A DNA stretch of 64,000 bases, taken from NCBI RefSeq assembly GCF_015244675.1, contig NZ_JABCQO010000001.1, positions 248,001 to 312,000 of the forward strand, in the 5' to 3' direction. A model generated the notes under the pieces. It was not told the origin of the DNA and searched no databases. It saw only the letters and a list, made by a program, of their open reading frames with translations. How positions within the stretch are numbered: the stretch's first letter is position 1; every line of letters begins with the position of its first letter. The DNA comes from Gluconobacter cerevisiae. Lineage in GTDB: Bacteria > Pseudomonadota > Alphaproteobacteria > Acetobacterales > Acetobacteraceae. This document shows positions 25,884 through 34,707 of the stretch, piece after piece. The position numbers were made by a program, and so were the translations under genes.

Positions 25884-27098
25884 TTACTCCGCCTTTCCGG
25901 CAGGAGCTGCGGGAGGCGCTTCATGAGGGGTCACCTTCGCCCCCGGCTGCACTTTCTGCAGGCCGCTCACGATTACCTTCTCGCCTTCCTTCAGCCCATC
26001 CGAAACCAGCCAGGACTCGCCGACCGTTCGCAGAACCTGAATGGAACGCTGACTGACCTTGTTTTCGCCGTCCACGACCATGACAAAGGGATTGCCCTTG
26101 GCATCCCGCGCAACTGCAACCTGCGGCACCAGCAGACCGTGCGGATCAATGCCTTCCTCAATATGAGCATTCACAAACATGCCCGGCAGCAGCAGATGAT
26201 CGGGGTTCGGGAAGACGGCCCGCATGACGAGCGTTCCAGTCGCCGGGTCCACCGTGACTTCGGAAAGCTGGAGCTTGCCGCGCATCGGATATTCGGAGTT
26301 GTCTTCCAGCTTCAGGCCAACCGCTGCCGCATCCGTACCGTTCCGTTCAAGCTGCCCATCCGCCAGCTCACGCTTCAGACGCAGCATGTCGGTGGCTGCC
26401 AGATTGACGTCTACGTAAATCGGGTCCAGCCGCGTCACAACCGCAACCGGCTGGGTCTGCCCTGCCGTCAGAAGCGCACCGGCTGTATAGAGCGTACGGC
26501 CAATGCGACCGCTGATGGGCGCACGAACATGGGTGTAATTCAGATTGACGGCTGCCGCTTCCAGCGCGGCCTTCGCCTGCGCTACCTGTGCCTCAGCCTC
26601 ACGCGCCGTTGCCAGCGTATTGTCAAAATCCTGCGAACTCACAGCATGAGCCGCCACCAGCGGACGATACCGCTTGAGCTGCCCGTTCGCCCGTGCTGCC
26701 ACAGCCTGTGCGTTCAGAAGCTGTGCTTTCGCCTGATCGTAAGCGGCCTGATACGGCGCAATATAGATCTGGAAAAGCTGTTGCCCAGCCTTGACGTCCG
26801 CACCCTGCTCGAAATCACGCGAGACAATCACACCATTCACCTGCGGGCGGATCTGCGCCTGTTCATAGGCATCCGTCCGCCCCGGCAGGGACGTCTCAAG
26901 CGTGACTGGCTGCGTCTTCAGTGTGACCACATCAACAGGCTGCGGCGGCATCTGGGGAGAGGGTGTTTTCTTCTGGCATCCTGCCACCAGCAACGGGAGG
27001 GCCAGAAGTGGCACCAGAAAACTGCCCCTCCCACCCCACGAACCGACCGGAGACAGGGCGGCAGAACAATTCAAAGAGATTTTCTGAAAAGAAGGCAT
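25884..27098 (-). CDS. RND efflux periplasmic adaptor lipoprotein (AcrA/MexA type)
   Basis: A 404-residue membrane-fusion protein. The lipobox LLVAGC follows an N-terminal hydrophobic stretch; PGRTDAYEQAQIRPQVNGVI begins the barrel-sandwich domain, a helical hairpin lies around residues 110-175, and NLNYTHVRAPISGRIG returns to the lipoyl half. The N terminus before the hydrophobic segment is unusually long (about 28 residues), so a start further in is possible. First gene of the efflux operon, divergent from the TetR regulator with the 27124-27166 palindrome between. Confidence 0.93.
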   Translation of the reverse strand: MPSFQKISLNCSAALSPVGSWGGRGSFLVPLLALPLLVAGCQKKTPSPQMPPQPVDVVTLKTQPVTLETSLPGRTDAYEQAQIRPQVNGVIVSRDFEQGADVKAGQQLFQIYIAPYQAAYDQAKAQLLNAQAVAARANGQLKRYRPLVAAHAVSSQDFDNTLATAREAEAQVAQAKAALEAAAVNLNYTHVRAPISGRIGRTLYTAGALLTAGQTQPVAVVTRLDPIYVDVNLAATDMLRLKRELADGQLERNGTDAAAVGLKLEDNSEYPMRGKLQLSEVTVDPATGTLVMRAVFPNPDHLLLPGMFVNAHIEEGIDPHGLLVPQVAVARDAKGNPFVMVVDGENKVSQRSIQVLRTVGESWLVSDGLKEGEKVIVSGLQKVQPGAKVTPHEAPPAAPAGKAE

Positions 27099-27123
27099 GA
27101 TACGGCCGCTATCCTGTGATACA

Positions 27124-27166
27124 GAAACCCGCTAGTTTCCCACGAGAACGGAAACTAGCGGGTTTC
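27124..27166. promoter_or_regulatory. Large palindrome between RND operon and TetR regulator, probable operator
   Basis: Perfect 17-bp inverted repeat, arm GAAACCCGCTAGTTTCC, with a 9-base spacer. It lies 26 bases from the adaptor start and directly abuts a TTGACA at 27168. The position is right for the TetR-type repressor to control both directions. There is no T-run, so a terminator is less likely. Confidence 0.6.
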
Positions 27167-27212
27167 TTTGACAGACGTCAATTCGGTCTGCGAAATAATA
27201 TCGGAGTTCATC

Positions 27213-27893
27213 TTGCCCAGTCAGTCGAGCAGCCAGTCCGAAGACCGGAAACAGTCCTGCTGTGGCCGCCCAGCACAGCTCGACGAAGCGGAAAGACGTA
27301 ACCGGATTCTCGACGCAGCCAGCTCGGTCCTGATCACGCATGGTTATCATGCCGCGTCGATGGACAGCATCGCGTCCTGCTCGGGAATGTCCAAAAAGAC
27401 TCTCTATCAGTTTTTCGACTCCAAACAGGTTCTGTTCGAGACGCTGATCCTCGAGCGGCTGTTCGCTCCTATAAACTACACGCCGGTGCCCACGGACTCC
27501 ATGGAAAAACAGCTTCTGGGCCTGATGACCAGTATTGCTGCCTGCATGTTCTGTGATGAACGTCTGAGCCTTCTGCGCTCCGTCATTACAGAAACGAGCC
27601 GCAATCCCGCAGTGCGGCAACTCGTCGCAGATTTGTTCCAGCTTTCGGGGCGTGTTCTGCCAATCCAGCACTGGATGACCATTCAGTCCGCAGCGGGCAA
27701 GTTGGATATTCCCGACATTACAGAAGCCTCGGACCTCCTTTTCGGCATGACCCTCGGCGGCCCCACGCTGGGACGCCTCACACACTGCAAACCAAGCCGT
27801 TCAAAAGAAAAACTCGAGGAATTCATGGCTTACGGCATCAGGGTTTTCCTCGAAGGACATCGTCCCGTCAGCCCTCCTCCAAATGGGCATTAA
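27213..27893 (+). CDS. TetR-family regulator, probable repressor of the RND operon
   Basis: A 226-residue TetR-type protein. The N-terminal helix-turn-helix reads RRNRILDAASSVLITHGYHAASMDSIA then SGMSKKTLYQFFDSKQVLFETLI (in parts, residues ~28-75). The C-terminal ligand-binding domain resembles the AcrR/TetR_C type (MLGLMTSIAACMFCDERLSLLRSVITE region). No ATG fits; I chose TTG 27213 because GGAG lies 7-8 bases before it. Another in-frame TTG at 27168 lies within a likely -35 box and lacks a ribosome site. It converges on the flagellar-cluster gene with a 4-base overlap of the 3' ends. Confidence 0.85.
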   Translation: MPSQSSSQSEDRKQSCCGRPAQLDEAERRNRILDAASSVLITHGYHAASMDSIASCSGMSKKTLYQFFDSKQVLFETLILERLFAPINYTPVPTDSMEKQLLGLMTSIAACMFCDERLSLLRSVITETSRNPAVRQLVADLFQLSGRVLPIQHWMTIQSAAGKLDIPDITEASDLLFGMTLGGPTLGRLTHCKPSRSKEKLEEFMAYGIRVFLEGHRPVSPPPNGH

Positions 27894-30439
27894 CCACCCG
27901 CCGAGACGGGTGGCGTCGCGGCGACATCCTTGCTCCCCGTCAACAGACTGAAAACACCTTCAGAAGCTGTCCCTTTCATCGACGAGCCAAACCGGGTCTG
28001 CAGATTTCTGAGCGTCTGCTGATCCTGCGCCCTTGATGCATCTCCACCAATCCGAAGAATGAGAGCCTGCTGGTCCGGAGAGAGTGGCACCTTGGCCGCC
28101 TCTCCATTCCCTGGCAAAGCATCCAGCATTGGCGTCAGCGCCTCTATCGCCCGCGACCATTCCCCGGCTTTTTCAGCAATCTGGGCCCGCAGTGTCCAGG
28201 CCCGCGGATCCCGGATGGTCGCAAGCTCTCCCGCCGCCTCGTCCGCACGATGATCGGCAAGTGCAATCTGCGCACGCAGAAGCGCGACTTCCACGGACTG
28301 ACTGCTGCTCCCTCCCGGCAGGGCCAGTGCGGCATCAGGGGAGCCTTCAGCGAATGCCGAAAGATCCTGCTTCGCCGCCTTGGTATCTCCCATATCGAGT
28401 TCCAGCTTTGCCAGCCGGATCCGAACAGCCATGCCCTGCGCCCCACTCTGGATGTCCGCAAGCTTTCGCAGCGCGTCCCGTTCCTGATCCGGCAGCCCCA
28501 TAGCCTCATAACGACGCGCCAAACCATCGAGAATATCCCGCTGTAACGGTGCATCTTCCGACGCTACGGTCAGCGCATCCTTCAGAAACGCGACTTCATC
28601 CATATTCTGCCTCCCACCTGAAGAGGGAGCCTGGGCCATCCGCCGGATAATATCCGTCTTCTGCGATTCCACTTTGGCTATATCGTCAGGATAAAGCCGA
28701 TCCCATTCCTGAATCGCTGACGCAGCCCTTGCAAGATTGCCCCCGTTCATCAGCGCCTCAATCTGCAAAAGTCGGGCATCCTTTTCCCGACCCGCAATCC
28801 GCAGCGCCGGCAGGATGCCATCAACCTGATCGGCAACAGCCTGCGGTGACAGAGTTTTCTTATCCAACGCCTGCCGAAGAAGCGCTTCCCTCGCCACCGG
28901 CCAAACCAGCGGCGACGTTTCATGCGACAGTGCTTTCAGCTTCCCCTCTGCGTCCGGCGCATTCCGACGCGCCGCCAGAAGTGCTTTCGCCAGGGTCACT
29001 TGTGGCCCCTCTGGCAACTGCTCAAGGATTTTCGTCGCGTTTTCATTACCATAACGCGCAACCCATTGAGTTGCAGACGGCAGGAGACGGTCTCGCAGAG
29101 GAGCCGCATATGCCTGAAGAACAGGCAGGCCCGTCGCAATCAAGTCAGCCGTATGAGCAGGATCGCTTTCCGCCGCCCCTGCCGCAAGCTGCCCAGCCCG
29201 GCTGGCAAAGGGCATGGCCATCCGCATCATCCCACGCCAGAGCTGATCTTCAGGCGTACTTCCCCCATCTTCGGCCAGATAAAAAGCAACTGCGCGCTGG
29301 TTAAGCACCGCCGAGATCTGTTGCAGTCGGCGCGTTTCAGGTTTTTCCGCCCCTTCTGGCCAGTCCTGCAACGCCACCTGCATAACTTCCCCCAGCAGCG
29401 GCCCATTCCCTGCACGAGCCGCTGCCTGCGCAACCCGCATACGCGCCTCAAACCGATCGGCAGATGGAGCCAGAGCTGCGGCATTCACACTTCGTCTCAG
29501 GGCCTCGCGCAGTTCTTCTGGCGTCCCTGCCCCCAAACTGACACCACTTAGAGACGAGCCGTAGGGCTGAAGCCGGTTGGACGCCATCAAGGGAAAACTG
29601 CCCGGACCCATCGTATCCAGCACCAGTTTTCCTGCCGTCTGGCGCAGTTCGATGTCATCAGAATCAGCAGCAACCACCACACCTATCAGGCTGCTCCGAA
29701 CCGCAAACCCACTTCCCTGACGGCGCATGGGCTGTTCGATACGCCCTGATCGCGTCATTCCCAGCAGAAGCCTCCGCCCCGAGGCCGGGTCATCCAATGC
29801 CACGACCTGAGGCACCCCGTCCTGAACAGGCGAGGTGAACGTCAATGCGTTTCCGTCCTGCCCCAGAAGCATATCGGCCTGAGGCTTCACATCAGGAGCA
29901 ATCGAAACCGTCCAACCGGCCCCAACCGGCCGCAGAACCGGATCGCGATCATCAGACACTCCAATGGTGATAACCGTTACATCAGGGAGAAGTCTGCTGG
30001 AGACTGATGTGAAAGGCCCAACACCAGATAGGCCTGCCGTATCAAGAACATGTCGTCCGGCCGCTACGAGGACGATATTCTGACCGTTCCGAAAAGCTAC
30101 GACAGGCGTCAACTCCCCAAGCGGCAGCCAGAGCCCGGTTGCGTCGGGGGCCTGCATGGAGGCTGCGGGAGGCGCATTGACAATCTGAGGCCGAGTTTCG
30201 GACATCGGAGCGGAACCGGTCGAAATCCGTTTTTCCTGTACAGCTTTTTCCGGGTGGGGGAAAAGAGGTGCAGGATCGTTCAGAAACAACCATCCCGCCG
30301 GTAGCAGCTTGTCATCTGTTGCAGAACCGACATGGCCTTTCTCTGGTCCGGATTTTACACTGGTCGCTCTGATCGGCGCGGCAACAGATGCTCCAAGCGA
30401 AGAGAAGCCCAGAACTGCGGCCAGAATCACCTTTTTCAT
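27890..30439 (-). CDS. Large exported helical-repeat protein of the flagellar operon, unknown function
   Basis: An 849-residue protein with a signal peptide (MKKVILAAVLGFSSLGASVA, cleavage near residue 21). Residues ~90-310 look beta-rich (VVAFRNGQNIVLVAAG, GRRLLLGMTRSG). From about 320 to the end the sequence is alpha-helical and Ala/Leu-rich with TPR-like pairs (AKQDLSAFAEGSPDAALAL, ALLRAQIALADHRADEAAGELATI). I recognise no named family. Its ATG overlaps the motE stop (ATGA), so it belongs to the fliL-fliM-DUF6468-motE operon and may act in the periplasm around the motor or stator. Function not known to me. Confidence 0.8.
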   Translation of the reverse strand: MKKVILAAVLGFSSLGASVAAPIRATSVKSGPEKGHVGSATDDKLLPAGWLFLNDPAPLFPHPEKAVQEKRISTGSAPMSETRPQIVNAPPAASMQAPDATGLWLPLGELTPVVAFRNGQNIVLVAAGRHVLDTAGLSGVGPFTSVSSRLLPDVTVITIGVSDDRDPVLRPVGAGWTVSIAPDVKPQADMLLGQDGNALTFTSPVQDGVPQVVALDDPASGRRLLLGMTRSGRIEQPMRRQGSGFAVRSSLIGVVVAADSDDIELRQTAGKLVLDTMGPGSFPLMASNRLQPYGSSLSGVSLGAGTPEELREALRRSVNAAALAPSADRFEARMRVAQAAARAGNGPLLGEVMQVALQDWPEGAEKPETRRLQQISAVLNQRAVAFYLAEDGGSTPEDQLWRGMMRMAMPFASRAGQLAAGAAESDPAHTADLIATGLPVLQAYAAPLRDRLLPSATQWVARYGNENATKILEQLPEGPQVTLAKALLAARRNAPDAEGKLKALSHETSPLVWPVAREALLRQALDKKTLSPQAVADQVDGILPALRIAGREKDARLLQIEALMNGGNLARAASAIQEWDRLYPDDIAKVESQKTDIIRRMAQAPSSGGRQNMDEVAFLKDALTVASEDAPLQRDILDGLARRYEAMGLPDQERDALRKLADIQSGAQGMAVRIRLAKLELDMGDTKAAKQDLSAFAEGSPDAALALPGGSSSQSVEVALLRAQIALADHRADEAAGELATIRDPRAWTLRAQIAEKAGEWSRAIEALTPMLDALPGNGEAAKVPLSPDQQALILRIGGDASRAQDQQTLRNLQTRFGSSMKGTASEGVFSLLTGSKDVAATPPVSAGG

Positions 30440-31146
30440 CCGTTACCGCCAATTCGGGCAGTGGGACGTGCATGGGAATTCGCAAGAAGCTGCGTCGCGA
30501 GAATGGCACGTTGAGGCGACATCGCTTCCATGATGGCTGAAGCCTTGCGTGGGTTCATTCTGTTGAGCAATGCCACGCCGACACGCAGGTCCAGAATATT
30601 GAAGATCGCGGCAGCATCCTCCGGCCGCATCGCCTGATAGATCTTAACGAGCCGGTCTGCGTCATCATTCCGCAACTGGTCCGTGTGCTGCTCGCTGCTC
30701 TCAAGGGCAGTCCGGGAATTTTCCAGCGCAGTCATGCGGCGCTGGAGTTCTTCTTCCGCAGCATCAACAAGACGCTGACGATCGTTCAGAGCTGCATCCC
30801 TACGATCCAGCTCTTTTTCGCGTGCGGCGAGTTGATCCGCGAGCGCGGGATCCGCAGGCTGGGCCAAAAAAGGCTGATTTGCGGGTGCTTCCCCCTTACA
30901 TCCCCCTTTGGCACACAGATCATTGGCCTTCGCAATCGTTCCAGTCGGTGATGTCGTGACCTCAACAGGGTTAGGCGGCTGAACCTGTTGAGGGGCGACA
31001 GGTTGAGGTTGAGCCATGGCAGCAGTGGCCAGAGCAGACGACGTGCTATCCGTGTCGCCCATAAGATCGCCCGCAATCGCGTAAATCTTAACGCCGAGAA
31101 GAACTATCATCAGACCGCAGGCAAGATGCAGAATACGGAAAAACAT
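30436..31146 (-). CDS. motE: MotE-like flagellar protein
   Basis: A 236-residue protein with an N-terminal membrane anchor (FFRILHLACGLMIVLLGVKIYAI read in parts), a Pro/Gln-rich linker, a coiled coil around residues 105-165 (LAAREKELDRRDAALNDRQR) and a C-terminal MgtE-N-like domain with KIYQAMRPEDAAAIFNIL and LNRMNPRKASAIMEAMSP. This matches MotE, a periplasmic chaperone/stabiliser for the stator protein MotC in rhizobia, and its relatives encoded in alphaproteobacterial flagellar operons. It lies 6 bases after the DUF6468-like gene. Confidence 0.85.
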   Translation of the reverse strand: MFFRILHLACGLMIVLLGVKIYAIAGDLMGDTDSTSSALATAAMAQPQPVAPQQVQPPNPVEVTTSPTGTIAKANDLCAKGGCKGEAPANQPFLAQPADPALADQLAAREKELDRRDAALNDRQRLVDAAEEELQRRMTALENSRTALESSEQHTDQLRNDDADRLVKIYQAMRPEDAAAIFNILDLRVGVALLNRMNPRKASAIMEAMSPQRAILATQLLANSHARPTARIGGNG

Positions 31147-31152
31147 GCCTGA

Positions 31153-31641
31153 TTATCCCTGCTTCTGACGAAGCGCTCGCAGGAGTTCACGCTCCGCCGC
31201 ACTTTTGCTGCCACTGGGCTTCATTGTTCGGACTTCATCCGGCTTCAGACGGAGGGCTGAACGGAAGGAAGATTCCTCAAATCGTTCCTCGGTCAGAGGG
31301 GATGCTTTCACTGCAACACGTCCCGCAGGCAGGAGCGATTCCAACTGCTGAGCGAGGGTCTCTGATCGGTCACACAGCATGGCCAGATCCCGCTTCAGAC
31401 TTTTGCCGGATTCAACCGTCTTACCCAAAGCACGCCCTACGAGTTCCGTGGTCTGACGCAGATGATCAATGCCAGACTGAGCCTGTGCACTACTGGACTG
31501 AAGACTGGAAATCAGAGCATCGAGCTGCCCACGATCACGTCGCAGCACAGACAAAGCCCGCCCCAGATACAGGCTGTAAAAAATAGTCACCAGAAGCAGC
31601 ACTGAAAGGGCAATCTCAATCCCAAGCTGAAATCCGTCCAT
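31153..31641 (-). CDS. DUF6468-like flagellar-operon membrane protein
   Basis: A 162-residue protein with one N-terminal membrane helix (IEIALSVLLLVTIFYSLYLG) and a cytoplasmic coiled-coil body (LDALISSLQSSSAQAQSGID, KSLKRDLAMLCDRSETLAQQ). Such proteins are commonly encoded between fliM and motE in alphaproteobacteria and carry the DUF6468 label; I assign it by position and architecture. The C-terminal tail is basic (RELLRALRQKQG). Role in the motor is not established. Confidence 0.75.
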   Translation of the reverse strand: MDGFQLGIEIALSVLLLVTIFYSLYLGRALSVLRRDRGQLDALISSLQSSSAQAQSGIDHLRQTTELVGRALGKTVESGKSLKRDLAMLCDRSETLAQQLESLLPAGRVAVKASPLTEERFEESSFRSALRLKPDEVRTMKPSGSKSAAERELLRALRQKQG

Positions 31642-31655
31642 AAAATATGCTCCGA

Positions 31656-32759
31656 TCAGCTATAGGATGTGGCACGATCCGTGCCGGGTTTCTGGTTGAG
31701 GACTTCTTCAATTTTGACGGCGACCTGCCCCTGTTTTCGCCCAACACGCCCTTTAAAAAGAGCATGTTCACCGCAACGCAGAGTGACGAGGGTTTCGGGT
31801 TTTCGACGCAGAACGAGTTGATCTCCGGGAGAGAGATTCATGATGTCTCTCAAATTCACGGTCTGCTCTTCCAAAACGGCATCAAGAGTCAGATCAGTTT
31901 GCCAGAGTTCCTGCGCCAGATGGCTTTCCCACATTCCGTCATGGCCGAATTTCTCTCCCATGAACTGCTGAAGAAGAATATCCCGAACTGGCTCGAGCGT
32001 GGCGTGCGGCAACACAACATCCACGTCTCCTCCTCGACCTTCCATATCAATGCCGAACCGTGCTGTAATCACACCGTTTCCGGCACGACAGATCATCGCA
32101 AAACGTGAGTTCATTTCGAGCCGTTCGAAATGAAAATTGACAGCACAGAGCGGGCTGAAGCTGGTTTCCAGATCATCGAGAATAATCCTGACCATAGGCT
32201 CAACCAGAGCACGCTCAATAGCTGTATGATGCCGACCCGTTTGTCGGGGAGGCGTTGGGCTATCGCTGCGGACATGGCCCCCAAGAAGTGCATCGACGAT
32301 GCTGTAGATCAACGAGGAACTCAGTACGAGAATGCCGTAATTGTCCCATTCTTCTGCCTTGAAGACCGCAAACATGGCCTGTCCAGGAACGTTTTCGAGA
32401 TAATCTCCAAAACGTTGGGAGCCCAGCCGATCCATTGATGCTTCGACATTGTCGCTGGTGAAGTTGCGCAGGCTCGTAGTCAGTATCCGCGTAAAACGGT
32501 CAAAAACCACTTCGAGCATGGGCAGGCGCTCGGACGATACGCCCGATGTACTGACCACGCGTTCGATACCGCTACTGCTCGAAGGACCGCTGACTGCATT
32601 GTCCTTCCCAAAGAAGCTGTCAATTTCAGCCTGACTGAGAACCTGATCGTTACCCCCGTCGAAGGCTGCCATGCCGTTTCCGGCAAGCGGAAAGGCAGCG
32701 ACAGGCATCTCGTCATGCTGATCAGCAAAAGTTGTATCGGACCGCTGGTCGTCGCTCAC
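31656..32759 (-). CDS. fliM: Flagellar motor switch protein FliM
   Basis: A 367-residue C-ring protein. The N-terminal CheY-P docking motif is LSQAEIDSFFG near residue 42. The middle CheC-like domain starts near LPMLEVVFDRFTRILTTSLRN, and the C-terminal SpoA domain carries the FliN-like contacts (LNLSPGDQLVLRRKPETLVTL region). It sets rotation direction when CheY-P binds. The start is GTG at 32759, overlapping the fliL stop (GTGA), so expression is coupled to fliL. Confidence 0.94.
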   Translation of the reverse strand: MSDDQRSDTTFADQHDEMPVAAFPLAGNGMAAFDGGNDQVLSQAEIDSFFGKDNAVSGPSSSSGIERVVSTSGVSSERLPMLEVVFDRFTRILTTSLRNFTSDNVEASMDRLGSQRFGDYLENVPGQAMFAVFKAEEWDNYGILVLSSSLIYSIVDALLGGHVRSDSPTPPRQTGRHHTAIERALVEPMVRIILDDLETSFSPLCAVNFHFERLEMNSRFAMICRAGNGVITARFGIDMEGRGGDVDVVLPHATLEPVRDILLQQFMGEKFGHDGMWESHLAQELWQTDLTLDAVLEEQTVNLRDIMNLSPGDQLVLRRKPETLVTLRCGEHALFKGRVGRKQGQVAVKIEEVLNQKPGTDRATSYS

Positions 32760-33229
32760 TGCACCAGCACCTCTACGAAAAAGAGATCCCTGACCCGAAG
32801 AGGCGCCACGATATTGGTGATCTGTGCCAGCATTGTTTCCCGCAAACGATAGATGCCGCTTCCGGAAAGTTCCGAGGGCTGCATCCCATGCAGACAGGTC
32901 TGAAAGGCATCCTGAATCTGCGGCATCAGAGCGGCGACATTTTCAGCATTTTTGCCATCCTCGACCTCAAGCCGTGCACCAATACGGACGTATCGCGTCC
33001 GGTCCGACCCGGCGTCGAGATTGGAGAGAATGGTCGGGATGGTGATGGTCGTCCATTTCACGGGCTGGGCCGCAGTCTTGGCGAGCGGGGTTGCCGCGTG
33101 ATGAAAATGCTTCCATGCAAAGGCTCCACCGCCAGCCAGAAGCAGGCATGCCAGCACTGCAAGGATGATGATCTTGCGCTTACCCCCCTTCTTGACCGGG
33201 GTTTCGTTTTCCGGAGTCTCCGTCGTCAC
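32756..33229 (-). CDS. fliL: Flagellar basal-body-associated protein FliL
   Basis: A 157-residue protein with a short Lys-rich cytoplasmic N terminus, one membrane helix (IIILAVLACLLLAGGGAFA, about residues 20-38) and a periplasmic FliL domain (VRIGARLEVEDGKNAENVAALMPQ, RLRETMLAQITNIVAP). FliL surrounds stator units. It starts at GTG 33229 and leads a probable fliL-fliM-DUF6468-motE-849 aa operon. The 63-base gap to the divergent transglycosylase must hold promoters for both directions. Confidence 0.9.
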   Translation of the reverse strand: MTTETPENETPVKKGGKRKIIILAVLACLLLAGGGAFAWKHFHHAATPLAKTAAQPVKWTTITIPTILSNLDAGSDRTRYVRIGARLEVEDGKNAENVAALMPQIQDAFQTCLHGMQPSELSGSGIYRLRETMLAQITNIVAPLRVRDLFFVEVLVQ

Positions 33230-33292
33230 CGTTCGTCTGCCTTCTCTTTCGGACAGCGCTCATCATCTGCGTAAAAGATTAACAGTGGGTTT

Positions 33293-34516
33293 ATGATGCT
33301 CAGGAAAAGGCGAGTCTTCCTTCAGACGGGAACCATAATTCTGAGCCTCGTGACCCTTGCGGGCTGCGCGTCCCAGCGTTCTCCTTACAACCGTTATTAT
33401 TCTTCAAGCGGGGCCTACCGCGCACCGGGTCCGGCAGGAGACCCTTGGCGGCCCTACATCCTGCAAGCTGCCAGCCGCTTCTCGATTCCGCAGGACTGGA
33501 TCCGCGCCGTCATCCATCAGGAATCGGGCGGCCACCAGTTTCTGGACGGGCGCCCGATCACCTCCCATTCCGGCGCGATGGGGCTGATGCAGCTCATGCC
33601 ACAGACCTACGCCGACATGCGCTCGCGCTACGGCTTGAGATCGGACCCTTATGAGCCTCATGACAACATCATGGCAGGAACCGGCTATATCAGCATTCTC
33701 GCCCGAAAATACGGAGCTCCGGCCTTTCTGGCAGCCTACAATGCCGGTCCACAGCGACTTGAGGAGTACCTCTCCGAAGGACGCCAGCTTCCCAATGAAA
33801 CCGTCAATTACGTTGCAAGCATCACACCCCATCTAGGTACGCAGATTGCCCTGACAGGCCCCTTGGCCGCCTATGCCAGCGCCGATCAGCTGAACGCATC
33901 CCAGTCTGGAGGCTCTTATGCCGGACTGCCAGCGGCACGGATCGTTCCTGTGCCCGTCATGACGGCGTCGCGCAGTGTTGGGCAAGTCTGGGCCAGCCGT
34001 CATGTCACGAGTGCTGCGGCCCAGACACCGATTACAGGACCGATTGCCGCGCCCAGTGCTGTACCCTGCAATCCGGACGACGCCTACGACCCGGACGTGC
34101 CCTGCGCGGTTCAACCCGTTGGCGAGTCACAGCTTCCCCCGCCTTCTGCAACAGCCACGTCCCGGCCTCTTCCAGCGCCTCCCACCATACCGACACCCCA
34201 TATGCTCCCGGTTCAGCCTACGGAATCGACCACAGTGGTTGTCGGCTATCACCGACCGGGAAGCTATGGACCGTGGGCCATTCAGGTGGGAGCATTTGGC
34301 AGTATCGGGCAGGCGAAGTTTGCCGCCACAATGGCGCGTCAGGCCGCCTTTGCACCACTTCAGTCTGCCCGAATCGAAGTTCATCCGACGCCGAGTCATG
34401 GCACCACGGTCTGGCGCGCGCGCTTGACGGGAATCAGCCGCGTGGGAGCCGCCGAGGCCTGCTCAATTCTTTCCGGACAAGGAATGGCTTGTATGGCCGT
34501 TCCGCCTGGGCATTGA
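33293..34516 (+). CDS. Lipoprotein lytic transglycosylase with SPOR domain
   Basis: A 407-residue envelope protein. A lipobox LAGC follows the N-terminal hydrophobic stretch (residues ~12-24). An SLT domain (about residues 50-170) has catalytic glutamate in IHQESGG and the motifs GAMGLMQLMPQT and AYNAGPQ. A long Ala/Pro-rich linker leads to a C-terminal SPOR domain (GPWAIQVGAFGSIGQAKFAA), which binds denuded peptidoglycan at division sites. Paired ATG codons (33293, 33296) are available. It diverges from fliL; a role in making room for the flagellum is possible but SPOR favours septal action. Confidence 0.88.
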   Translation: MMLRKRRVFLQTGTIILSLVTLAGCASQRSPYNRYYSSSGAYRAPGPAGDPWRPYILQAASRFSIPQDWIRAVIHQESGGHQFLDGRPITSHSGAMGLMQLMPQTYADMRSRYGLRSDPYEPHDNIMAGTGYISILARKYGAPAFLAAYNAGPQRLEEYLSEGRQLPNETVNYVASITPHLGTQIALTGPLAAYASADQLNASQSGGSYAGLPAARIVPVPVMTASRSVGQVWASRHVTSAAAQTPITGPIAAPSAVPCNPDDAYDPDVPCAVQPVGESQLPPPSATATSRPLPAPPTIPTPHMLPVQPTESTTVVVGYHRPGSYGPWAIQVGAFGSIGQAKFAATMARQAAFAPLQSARIEVHPTPSHGTTVWRARLTGISRVGAAEACSILSGQGMACMAVPPGH

Positions 34517-34707
34517 AAGCACAATCAGCAGCTCAGTTTCACCTGCGCCAGCAATCCGCGTTGGCAACCCGGCGACTTTCGCCTATGTTCCCATGCATGA
34601 GACACATAGCTGCCGCGCATGAAGCGTAGGCCCACCCGGCCTTCGCCTCTCGTCAGACCCTTTCAGCTTCACCGCTACCTTCCCCGACGACTTCTCAGGA
34701 CGCGCAG

